NCBI GenBank assembly: GCA_030429955.1
Contig: JAUIGO010000013.1
Location: 1-63,720, forward strand
Reading direction: 5' to 3'
DNA: 63,720 nt
Source: Bacteroidia bacterium
Lineage (GTDB): Bacteria > Bacteroidota > Bacteroidia > Flavobacteriales > Flavobacteriaceae
Shown here: in pieces, positions 41,400-49,266 of the stretch
Numbering within the stretch: position 1 is the stretch's first letter
Layout of the letters: the number at the start of each line of letters is the position of its first letter
Position numbers and translations under genes: made by a program
The notes under the pieces: model-generated
What the model was told of the DNA's origin: nothing
Databases searched by the model: none
What the model saw: the letters and a program-made list of their open reading frames with translations, nothing else

Positions 41400-43550
41400 T
41401 TAATTATGCGTTTTCCTATAATCATCAATTATTTTCTGTGCATGAGCTTTCAAATTAGCACGTTGTTCAGGAGACATTTTAGCCATGATTTTACTATATT
41501 TTTCTTTTGGTAGTATTGTTAAATCAATACTTAATATCATTTTATAAAGTGTTTCTGTTTTATAAGCTCCTATGGCATTGAAATTTTCTGCTAATTGAGC
41601 ATAAATAACATCTTCTGCAATTCCTGAATTTTTTAAGGAGGTGTATTTATCGGTTACTTTTTTTGCTAGACATTTTCCAGAGCCATTACAAGCATCAATT
41701 TCGGTTTGAAAACTAGAAGTAGAAGAAGTACTGCTATTAGATACATTTGAAGTTGTTGTTGACACAGATGTAGGATTATATATTTCGGCTGGAAGCACCT
41801 CTTTTATCTTGGCATTGTGAAATCCTTTAAAAAACAATGTTTCTGTTTCTCCTTTGCCTTTATAGATGACATCAATATTGTTCGCGGCGTTTTTAAATAT
41901 AGTGTTATCACGAATTATCTCTCCTTTTGCATTTACAGCTTGTAAGCCTCCTTGTGCATCCCATCGCATCCAAGCGCCATGTGGATACTTATGTGGTAAT
42001 TGTGTGGCATTGTGGTATGAATTTGCTGTTTGTGCATTAAAATTATCAAGTTTATATATATGGTCATTTTTTGTATCATAAAAATACAAGGTGTTATCTA
42101 CAAAAAATACGCTTCCATCAAGTTCAATACCATTTTCATAGAGCCAAACTTCAGTGTTTTCGCTATTTTTTTTCCAGACCAAACCACTAGGTATGGCACT
42201 TGAGGCAATTGTAGTTTTAGTATTGGCTTCGTCTGAAGTAATAACTTCTACTTTATAAACAGTATTAAGAATAGCATTATTAGCATTTTTAAGTAGTAGT
42301 GTTTTTTCCTGACCTTTTTCGTTGCCTACTAAATCAATCCCATTTTGTATATTTCTATCAATTTCGAATTCTTTAATTGGCTTTCCATGCGCATTAATTA
42401 TTATAAATTCTGTTTCAGATCTTTTGTACCAAACACCATTAGTAGGTTTAAATGGCAACAACTCTGCTCTATAATAAGTAAAAGCGTTTAATGTCTTAAA
42501 GTCTTTAAGTAGATATATTTCGTTTATAAGCGTTAAATAGACATAAAAATCATTGCCTACCCAAAATGTTGTGCCTTCTCCAGATATTTTACTACCATTA
42601 TTATATATGACATAATTTGTATTTGTATCGTTTTTACTCCAAACCAAACCATCAGGAATTGTGTTTGATGTAGCTGATGTGCTCTTATTAGAGTCTTCTT
42701 TTAAATCTGGACTATATATTACTAATTCCCACATTACGAATGTTGAATCATAATTCCCATCTCCTGTTACATCACCATTTGCGTAAGTTAATATTCGCGA
42801 AGTAAAAGTTGTTTTTATTTCATTATCTGGACTTATTGTAATTTCAACTCTTTTTATCCAGTTTCCTTTTTCATCTTTTTCGTAGGAGTAATAGGTATGA
42901 TGAATCCTGTCAACATATTTTCCATGGATAGTTTTACTTTCCTCTATTAACCCATCAGTGTTATATAATAAATCACTTTTTGAAAGACTTCTGGTTTCAG
43001 TTGTTACTTTTTGTCCAATTGTATTATAAGTATCTATATGATATCCATAATCATCATAAGTATCTGTTATGTAATTATCTTCAAGCTTTTCAAGTTTTCG
43101 TGTAATTTTTCTACCTTCTATAGTGTATGAAAATTCAAAAAGGAGGTTGGGTTTATTTTGAATGACCACAAAATCTGTTTTCGGGTAATAAAACTTTAAA
43201 TGATTGAAAGTAATTAGTTGATATTCTCTCTTGAAATCTCCATGAATTGCATTACTTTCTTCAAATGAAAATTCATTTTTACTAGCATTATAACGATACT
43301 GTTGGTAATGTTGAACATCCTCTATAATTCTAATTTTGCTAGTGATGTATCCACTTTCAAACTCATGTGTATCAAGATAAAAGAGGTTGGAAATACTAAC
43401 ATCCTTAATCTCTTTAAAATGAAATTCTTGAATTTTAACTACATCACTAGTGACTTCATAATCTTTGGTTGTAATACCGATTTGAGAAAAACTATTACTA
43501 AATGAAAATAGTAATAACAGATACATCGTTGTTGATAAATAGGTTTTCAT
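41400..43550 (-). CDS. Large secreted protein with internal repeats, unknown function
   Basis: The 716-residue protein has a signal peptide (YLLLLFSFSNSFSQ). Two related blocks, IPDGLVWSKNDTNTNYVIYNNGSKI and IPSGLVWKKNSENTEVWLYENGIEL, each begin a region of about 150 residues ending in GKGETETLFFKG or GQEKTLLLKNA. The C-terminus (about 620-716) is helical with a CNGSGKCLAKKV pair of Cys. Similarity to MORN-type strands is weak. The conserved 20-base palindrome lies 52-71 bases upstream. Confidence 0.7.
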   Translation of the reverse strand: MKTYLSTTMYLLLLFSFSNSFSQIGITTKDYEVTSDVVKIQEFHFKEIKDVSISNLFYLDTHEFESGYITSKIRIIEDVQHYQQYRYNASKNEFSFEESNAIHGDFKREYQLITFNHLKFYYPKTDFVVIQNKPNLLFEFSYTIEGRKITRKLEKLEDNYITDTYDDYGYHIDTYNTIGQKVTTETRSLSKSDLLYNTDGLIEESKTIHGKYVDRIHHTYYSYEKDEKGNWIKRVEITISPDNEIKTTFTSRILTYANGDVTGDGNYDSTFVMWELVIYSPDLKEDSNKSTSATSNTIPDGLVWSKNDTNTNYVIYNNGSKISGEGTTFWVGNDFYVYLTLINEIYLLKDFKTLNAFTYYRAELLPFKPTNGVWYKRSETEFIIINAHGKPIKEFEIDRNIQNGIDLVGNEKGQEKTLLLKNANNAILNTVYKVEVITSDEANTKTTIASSAIPSGLVWKKNSENTEVWLYENGIELDGSVFFVDNTLYFYDTKNDHIYKLDNFNAQTANSYHNATQLPHKYPHGAWMRWDAQGGLQAVNAKGEIIRDNTIFKNAANNIDVIYKGKGETETLFFKGFHNAKIKEVLPAEIYNPTSVSTTTSNVSNSSTSSTSSFQTEIDACNGSGKCLAKKVTDKYTSLKNSGIAEDVIYAQLAENFNAIGAYKTETLYKMILSIDLTILPKEKYSKIMAKMSPEQRANLKAHAQKIIDDYRKTHN

Positions 43551-43601
43551 GTCATTTAGGATTTTGATATATACAAAATACTAAATATTTGAATAAATAT
43601 T

Positions 43602-43621
43602 CAATACGATGAATTGCGTAT
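43602..43621. promoter_or_regulatory. Shared palindrome, site 3 (upstream of the 716-residue protein gene)
   Basis: CAATACGATGAATTGCGTAT is identical to 38594-38613, about 5 kb away, and is also followed by TTTATAAAAA. Confidence 0.6.
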
Positions 43622-43688
43622 TTTATAAAAAGAGGTTAGATAGCTTCGCTTTTAGAAACAAGAATCAAGACTGAAAAAAGAATTTAAA

Positions 43689-44651
43689 TTAAAATGAAAT
43701 TTTTGGGTGTGCAGATTGAACCTCTTTTATTTTTAATTCTAATTTTTGAAGAAACTGAAGATGTGCTTCAGAATTTGGGTTGAAGGGCTTATGTTGTAAG
43801 CCTTTTTGAATATCATCAACCGTTTCCATGGTTTTTGAGGCTTCTTTTGAAATCCAAACACTTTGAAATTTCTCCCAAATATAATGGATGGCTGTTTGGT
43901 TGGGATGAATCATATCTTCGGCATAAAAACGATAATCACGTAGCTCGTCCATCATAATTTCATACGACGGAAAATACCCTTCGACTAAGCTCAGGGAGCT
44001 ATTTTCTTTTAACGCTTGATGAATAGCTGCAATTAAATGGGCTTTGCTTTGGGTGTTTTCAACAAAACCATCTTTTAAATGACGCACTGGAGAAACTGTA
44101 AACAAAATAGATGCCTTTTTGTTAACACTCCTAATTAACTCAATGATTGACTGCAAAGATTCTGAAATTTCATCAACCGAAAGCAGTTCTTTTAAGAATT
44201 TTTTCTGTGGCACTTTATGACAATTGGCTACTAAAGTGTCTGTTTCTATATGCCTGTAAACCCAAGCTGTTCCTAAGGTAATTATGATGTGCGATGAGTT
44301 GTTAAGTTGTTTAGCTGTTAAGTCGATTTGTTTGTTTAAATCAGTTAATAATTCTTCTTTAGAAGCATGACTTAATTTAGAGTGCGCATCATAACAATGC
44401 CATTGTTCGTTATGAAAAAAAATATCGTTTTCAGTATATTTTTGTTCATTTGCGGCATTGGCAATTAGCTTTTCAATGGCCAAAGGTTGAAATAAAATAC
44501 CAAATGGATTTTGAAGATTTTGAAACTTAAAATAGTCTAGTTTATGGCCAATATTCTCTACAAAACACGAACCTAACAATAATATACTTGAGTTATAATC
44601 TATTTGATTATGTTGCTGTGGTTGAAGTGGTATTGTGGTTTGTAGTTTCAT
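43689..44651 (-). CDS. GSCFA-domain protein (SGNH-like hydrolase family)
   Basis: The protein has 320 residues with ATG 44651 (MKLQTTIPLQP); the in-frame TTG further up lies in a repeat. The defining GSCF motif is in SILLLGSCFVENIG, with SSHIIITLGTAWVYRH, ILFTVSPVRHLKDG, and Asp/His at the end (RFYAEDMIHPNQTAIHYIWE), which fits the SGNH/GDSL catalytic set. Residues about 217-225 (LSLVEG) come from an in-frame family A repeat (43976-44002). The substrate is unknown. Confidence 0.9.
   Translation of the reverse strand: MKLQTTIPLQPQQHNQIDYNSSILLLGSCFVENIGHKLDYFKFQNLQNPFGILFQPLAIEKLIANAANEQKYTENDIFFHNEQWHCYDAHSKLSHASKEELLTDLNKQIDLTAKQLNNSSHIIITLGTAWVYRHIETDTLVANCHKVPQKKFLKELLSVDEISESLQSIIELIRSVNKKASILFTVSPVRHLKDGFVENTQSKAHLIAAIHQALKENSSLSLVEGYFPSYEIMMDELRDYRFYAEDMIHPNQTAIHYIWEKFQSVWISKEASKTMETVDDIQKGLQHKPFNPNSEAHLQFLQKLELKIKEVQSAHPKISF
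43976..44002. repeat. Family A repeat inside the GSCFA gene
   Basis: CCCTTCGACTAAGCTCAGGG is in frame and encodes SLSLVEG between ENS and YFPSYE. Confidence 0.8.
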
Positions 44652-44656
44652 ATTTT

Positions 44657-44677
44657 CTCGCAAAGGCGCAGAGACGC
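44657..44677. repeat. Left inverted repeat of the GxxExxY cassette
   Basis: CTCGCAAAGGCGCAGAGACGC is an inverted copy of the sequence at 45213-45237, with few mismatches. Confidence 0.8.
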
Positions 44678-44786
44678 TAAATGTTGTTTTTACTTGATAA
44701 CTCTTTTGTCTTTATTTTTTCATTATAAAAAAGTGCTTTATTTCAAAGGCACAAATGCCTCTAAGATTTTCTTGTAGGGAGCAAAG

Positions 44787-45163
44787 TTATAAATTATTGA
44801 CTATTCTTGTAATGCCTGTTTTAATTAGTGGACTGTTAAAATTAATCAATAAACCTAACTTCAAGTTTGTCAATTTAAGGTAAGTTAATAATTGCTTTGG
44901 ATGTACTGGATGTATTTCTTGAACCGATTTTACTTCAATAATCACTTTGTTTTCTACGATTAAATCTGTTCTATAATTTAAATCTAGTTGTTTCCCTCTC
45001 CAAACAACTGGAAGTGATTTTTGTCTTCTACCATCATACCTTCGTTTTTCAACTCTTGGTATAATATTTCTTCATAAACAGACTCCAATAATCCTGGACC
45101 GAGTTCTACATGAATTTGATAGCAAACATCAACTATAATTCTTGATATATCGTTTTCTGTCAT
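44787..45163 (-). pseudogene. Frameshifted GxxExxY family gene
   Basis: From ATG 45163 the protein reads MTENDISRIIVDVCYQIHVE, then LGPGLLESVYEEILYQELKN, then EGMMVE, with the defining GxxExxY (GLLESVY). One base is missing near 45022. Reading on in the next frame gives RQKSLPVVWRGKQLDLNYRT, then DLIVENKVIIEVKSVQEIHP, ending at TAA 44787. The joined protein would have about 125 residues with PD-(D/E)xK-like features (DLIVENKVIIEVKS). It lies between inverted repeats and is probably inactive unless the shift is a sequencing error. Confidence 0.88.
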
Positions 45164-45212
45164 TCTACATTTTTTCTTGCAAAGAAGCTAAGTAAAATTG
45201 GAGATTTTTAAG

Positions 45213-45237
45213 CTTTGCATCTCTGCGCCTTCGCGAG
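45213..45237. repeat. Right inverted repeat of the GxxExxY cassette
   Basis: CTTTGCATCTCTGCGCC followed by TTCGCGAG is the mirrored copy of 44657-44677. It lies immediately downstream of alaS. Confidence 0.8.
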
Positions 45238-45242
45238 GACTT

Positions 45243-47855
45243 TTATTCCAAATAATTCTTAGCAGCTTGCAAAGCCAGTTCAATCCCTTTTGGATTTTTC
45301 CCACCTGCAGTTGCAAAGAAAGGTTGTCCGCCACCACCACCTTGAATGTGCTTTCCAAGCTCTCTAACTACTTGTCCAGCATTTAGGTTTCTATCAGCAA
45401 CTAGTTCTTTTGAGATATAGCAAGACAACAATGCTTTTCCATCATTTTCGGCAGCAAATATTAAAAATAGGTTATTGTATTCACTACCCAATTCAAAGCA
45501 CAAATCTTTCATTCCAGAAGCATCTAAGTCTAATTGTTTAGCTAAAAATTGAACGCCATTGATTTCGGTTATTTCGTTCTTTAAATCTCCTTTTATGTTT
45601 TTGGCTTTATCTTTTAGAAGTTCTTCTATTTGCTTTTTTAAATCGGCATTTTCTGCTTGTAAATTCTGTAATGCTTTTACAGGTTCTTTAGCATTATTGA
45701 GCAAATCTTTCATTTCAAAATAAGCTCTGTTATTTTCAAAATAGAAATCCTTTACAGCATCATTAGTAATTGCTTCAATACGTCTTATTCCTGCAGCAAC
45801 TGCACCTTCTGATACAATTTTAAAATGCCAAATATCTGCTGTGTTTTTTACATGTGTTCCACCACATAATTCAATGGATTTACCAAAACGAACAGCTCTT
45901 ACAGTATCTCCATACTTTTCGCCAAACAAAGCCATAGCACCTTCAGAAATGGCTTCTTCCATTGGAATATTTCGTTTTTCTTGCAATGGTAACTTCCCAT
46001 CAATTCTAGCATTGACAAAGTTTTCTACATCACGTAATTCTTCAACTGTTAGTTTAGAAAAGTGTGAAAAATCAAAGCGCAAATATTTTGAATGAACAGC
46101 ACTTCCTTTTTGTTCTACGTGCTCACCCAAAACCTCACGTAAGGCTTGATGCAGTAAATGTGTTGCAGTATGATTGCACTCTGTTCTGTAACGTTGTTTT
46201 GCATCTACAGTTGCCTTAAACACTTCATTTATATGGTTTGGAAGATTTTTTGCAAAGTGAATTATAACATTGTTTTCCTTTTTGGTATCTAAAATATAAA
46301 CCACATCACCATGAACATCTTCTAGATAGCCTTTATCTCCAACTTGTCCACCACCTTCAGGATAAAAAGGTGTTAGATTAAACACAAGCTGGTACATTTC
46401 TCCATCTTTTTTTGAGGTCACTTTTCTGTATCGTGTAATTTTAACATTCGCTTCTAAAGCATCATAACCTATAAATTCTTGCTCAGCATCATCAACTAAA
46501 ATGGTCCAATCATCTGTAGACATTTCACTAGCAGCACGAGATCTGCTTTTTTGCTTTTGAAGTTCTGTATTAAACCCTTCTTCATCCAACTTTAATCCTT
46601 TTTCAGAAAGAATCAGAGCTGTTAAATCTATTGGAAAACCGTAGGTATCGTACAATTCAAAAGCTTTTTCACCAGAAACCGTATCTCCTTTAGTTTCAGA
46701 CACAATACCATTAAGCAACACCAAACCTTGGTCTAAGGTTCTTAAAAAAGAGGCTTCCTCTTCTTTAATCACATTTTCAATAAGCTGCTTTTGAGCTTTA
46801 ATTTCAGGAAAGGCTGTGCCCATTTTTTTACTCAAAACGTCAACCAATCTGTATATGAAAGGCTCTTTTTTATCTAAAAACGTAAATCCATAACGAATAG
46901 CACGACGCAAAATTCTTCTAATCACATAGCCTGCTCCTGTGTTACTTGGCAACTGACCATCAGCAATTGAGAAAGCTACAGCACGAACGTGATCAGAAAT
47001 AACACGAATCGCTACATCTGCGTCTTCCTCTTTACCATAATCTTTATCAGTAATGGTTTCAATTTCACGAATGATAGGTGTAAACACATCTGTATCGTAA
47101 TTAGACTGAACACCTTGCAAAACCATGCACAAACGCTCAAATCCCATTCCAGTATCTATGTGTTTATTAGGCAATATCTCAAGAGAACCATTTGCTTTTC
47201 GGTTGTATTGCATAAATACCAAGTTCCAGATTTCAACCACTTGTGGATGATCCATGTTCACTAAAGACTTTCCATCTACTTTGGCTTTTTCTTCAGCTGA
47301 ACGAATATCAACATGGATTTCGCTACAAGGCCCACAAGGTCCTTGATCACCCATTTCCCAGAAATTGTCTTTTTTATTGCCTAGAAGGATTCTATCTACG
47401 GGAACAAACTGCTTCCAAAGTTCAAAAGCTTCTTGGTCCATTTTCAGGCTATCTTCCTTGCTACCTTCAAAAACAGTGACATACAGAATATCTTTATCAA
47501 TTTTATAAACTTCTGTCAACAATTCCCAAGCCCAAGCAATAGCTTCTTTCTTAAAATAATCGCCAAAACTCCAATTGCCTAACATTTCAAAAAGCGTGTG
47601 ATGATATGTGTCGTACCCAACTTCTTCTAAATCGTTGTGTTTTCCTGAGACACGCAAACATTTTTGCGTATCGGCAATTCTACTATTTTTTGGCTCAGCA
47701 TTTCCTAAAAAATATTCTTTAAAAGGTGCCATTCCAGAGTTAACGAACATAAGTGTAGGATCGTTTTTCACAACCATTGGTGCAGAAGGTACAATAGCGT
47801 GTTTTTTGCTTTCAAAAAAATCTAAAAATTTCTGGCGTATGTCCTGGGATTTCAT
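45243..47855 (-). CDS. alaS: Alanine--tRNA ligase
   Basis: The 870-residue class II synthetase has the N-terminal catalytic domain ([21 protein letters not shown], motif 2 region [29 protein letters not shown]), the editing domain with zinc ligands in [20 protein letters not shown] and [10 protein letters not shown], and the C-terminal domain ([16 protein letters not shown]). It charges tRNA-Ala and clears Ser- and Gly-tRNA-Ala. It is divergent from the M23 peptidase gene. Confidence 0.98.
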   Translation of the reverse strand: MKSQDIRQKFLDFFESKKHAIVPSAPMVVKNDPTLMFVNSGMAPFKEYFLGNAEPKNSRIADTQKCLRVSGKHNDLEEVGYDTYHHTLFEMLGNWSFGDYFKKEAIAWAWELLTEVYKIDKDILYVTVFEGSKEDSLKMDQEAFELWKQFVPVDRILLGNKKDNFWEMGDQGPCGPCSEIHVDIRSAEEKAKVDGKSLVNMDHPQVVEIWNLVFMQYNRKANGSLEILPNKHIDTGMGFERLCMVLQGVQSNYDTDVFTPIIREIETITDKDYGKEEDADVAIRVISDHVRAVAFSIADGQLPSNTGAGYVIRRILRRAIRYGFTFLDKKEPFIYRLVDVLSKKMGTAFPEIKAQKQLIENVIKEEEASFLRTLDQGLVLLNGIVSETKGDTVSGEKAFELYDTYGFPIDLTALILSEKGLKLDEEGFNTELQKQKSRSRAASEMSTDDWTILVDDAEQEFIGYDALEANVKITRYRKVTSKKDGEMYQLVFNLTPFYPEGGGQVGDKGYLEDVHGDVVYILDTKKENNVIIHFAKNLPNHINEVFKATVDAKQRYRTECNHTATHLLHQALREVLGEHVEQKGSAVHSKYLRFDFSHFSKLTVEELRDVENFVNARIDGKLPLQEKRNIPMEEAISEGAMALFGEKYGDTVRAVRFGKSIELCGGTHVKNTADIWHFKIVSEGAVAAGIRRIEAITNDAVKDFYFENNRAYFEMKDLLNNAKEPVKALQNLQAENADLKKQIEELLKDKAKNIKGDLKNEITEINGVQFLAKQLDLDASGMKDLCFELGSEYNNLFLIFAAENDGKALLSCYISKELVADRNLNAGQVVRELGKHIQGGGGGQPFFATAGGKNPKGIELALQAAKNYLE

Positions 47856-47884
47856 CTATGTATGTTAAGCTTGTTCTAATTAAA

Positions 47885-47916
47885 TTGCTTTTAATGGCAA
47901 ACAATTTTTATATTTG
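47885..47916 (+). promoter_or_regulatory. Promoter of the M23 peptidase-merR operon
   Basis: TTG at 47885-47887 and TATATTTG at 47909-47916 are separated by 21 bases. The exact -7 match lies 44 bases upstream of the ATG. Confidence 0.55.
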
Positions 47917-47960
47917 TTATTCGTTCTATTTAATCCTGCAAAAATAGAATATTTTAAGAT

Positions 47961-48932
47961 ATGTCTAAAGTAAAATATTATTACGATTCTGAAACGCTTT
48001 CCTATAGAAAGATAGAGCGTAAAAAGCGAACCACTTTAAAGTACGCTGCTGTTTTTCTTTTGGCATCTGCCCTTTTTGGATTTATCTTTGTTTTTATAGC
48101 AAGCCAGTACTTTGAATCTCCTAAGGAAAAAGCACTAGTAAGAGAACTTCAGAACATGCAATTGCAATATGAATTGCTTGACAAAAAAATGGATGAAGCT
48201 GAAGAAGTTTTAGCCAATGTTGCAGAACGTGATAACGCGATTTACAGACTTTATTTTGGTGCAAACCCAATTCCTGATGAGCAACGTAGAGCAGGTTTTG
48301 GAGGTATTAATCGTTACAAAGATCTTGAGGGTTATGACAATTCAAAACTCATTATAGAAACCAACAAACGTATAGATATCATTCAAAAACAGATTGTTGT
48401 ACAATCTAAATCATTAGATGAAATTAAAGTCTTGGCAGAGGAAAAAGAAAAATTCCTTGCCACTATTCCTGCAATTCAACCTGTAAAAAATGAAGATTTA
48501 ACTCGAATGGCTTCTGGTTATGGTTACAGAACTGATCCTTTTACTAAAGTGCGTAAGTTTCATTATGGTATGGATTTTACTGCACCTCGAGGCACACCAA
48601 TTTATGCAGCAGGTGATGGCGTAGTGGTAAGAGCAGATGGTAGCGCAACAGGTTATGGAAAACACATTAGAATTGATCATGGATTTGGCTATGTTAGTCT
48701 TTATGCGCATCTTTATAAATACAATGTGAGATTAAACCAGAAAGTAAAACGAGGCGACCTTATTGGATTTGTTGGTAGCACAGGACGATCGGAAGCACCT
48801 CATTTACACTATGAAATATTTAAGGATGATGTACGTATCAACCCAATAAATTTCTATTATGGCAATTTATCTCCATCAGAATTTGCTGTGCTATTAGAAA
48901 AGGCATCATTAGAAAATCAATCATTAGATTAA
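47961..48932 (+). CDS. M23-family peptidoglycan endopeptidase, membrane-anchored
   Basis: The 323-residue protein has one N-terminal membrane helix (about 28-48), a coiled coil (about 50-95 and 125-165) and a C-terminal LytM domain. Zinc ligands are in HYGMDFTAPRGTPIYAAGDG, SLYAHL and HLHYEI, the full HxxxD/HxH set, so the domain should be active or at least metal-binding. It probably acts in cell-wall remodelling in the periplasm. It shares one base with the start of the MerR gene. Confidence 0.94.
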   Translation: MSKVKYYYDSETLSYRKIERKKRTTLKYAAVFLLASALFGFIFVFIASQYFESPKEKALVRELQNMQLQYELLDKKMDEAEEVLANVAERDNAIYRLYFGANPIPDEQRRAGFGGINRYKDLEGYDNSKLIIETNKRIDIIQKQIVVQSKSLDEIKVLAEEKEKFLATIPAIQPVKNEDLTRMASGYGYRTDPFTKVRKFHYGMDFTAPRGTPIYAAGDGVVVRADGSATGYGKHIRIDHGFGYVSLYAHLYKYNVRLNQKVKRGDLIGFVGSTGRSEAPHLHYEIFKDDVRINPINFYYGNLSPSEFAVLLEKASLENQSLD

Positions 48933-49261
48933 TGCATATAGATCTTCCAGAAAAACGATATTATGGTATTGGCGAAGTCGCTAAAGCCTTTGGTGTTAAC
49001 ACCTCATTGATTCGTTTTTGGGAAAAAGAATTTGATGTTTTAAAACCAAAGAAAAATGCTAAAGGTAATAGGAAGTTTACTCCTGAAGATATTAAAAATC
49101 TTCAATTTATCTATCATTTAGTAAAAGAGCGAGGCTTTACTTTAGAAGGTGCCAAAATTCACTTGAAAGAAGAAAAGAAAGAAACGCTAAATAATTTTGA
49201 GATCATTAATAAACTAGAAGGCATTAAAAGTCAGTTGGTTAAAATAAAAAATCAACTGTAA
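48932..49261 (+). CDS. MerR-family transcriptional regulator
   Basis: The 109-residue winged-helix regulator has YYGIGEVAKAFGVNTSLIRFWEKEFDVLKPKKNAKGNRKFTPEDI, the usual DNA-binding half of MerR proteins, and a short dimerisation helix. There is no effector domain and no Cys metal site. It is translationally coupled to the peptidase gene (start A shared with the stop TAA). Its target is unknown. Confidence 0.93.
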   Translation: MHIDLPEKRYYGIGEVAKAFGVNTSLIRFWEKEFDVLKPKKNAKGNRKFTPEDIKNLQFIYHLVKERGFTLEGAKIHLKEEKKETLNNFEIINKLEGIKSQLVKIKNQL

Positions 49262-49266
49262 CTTTA

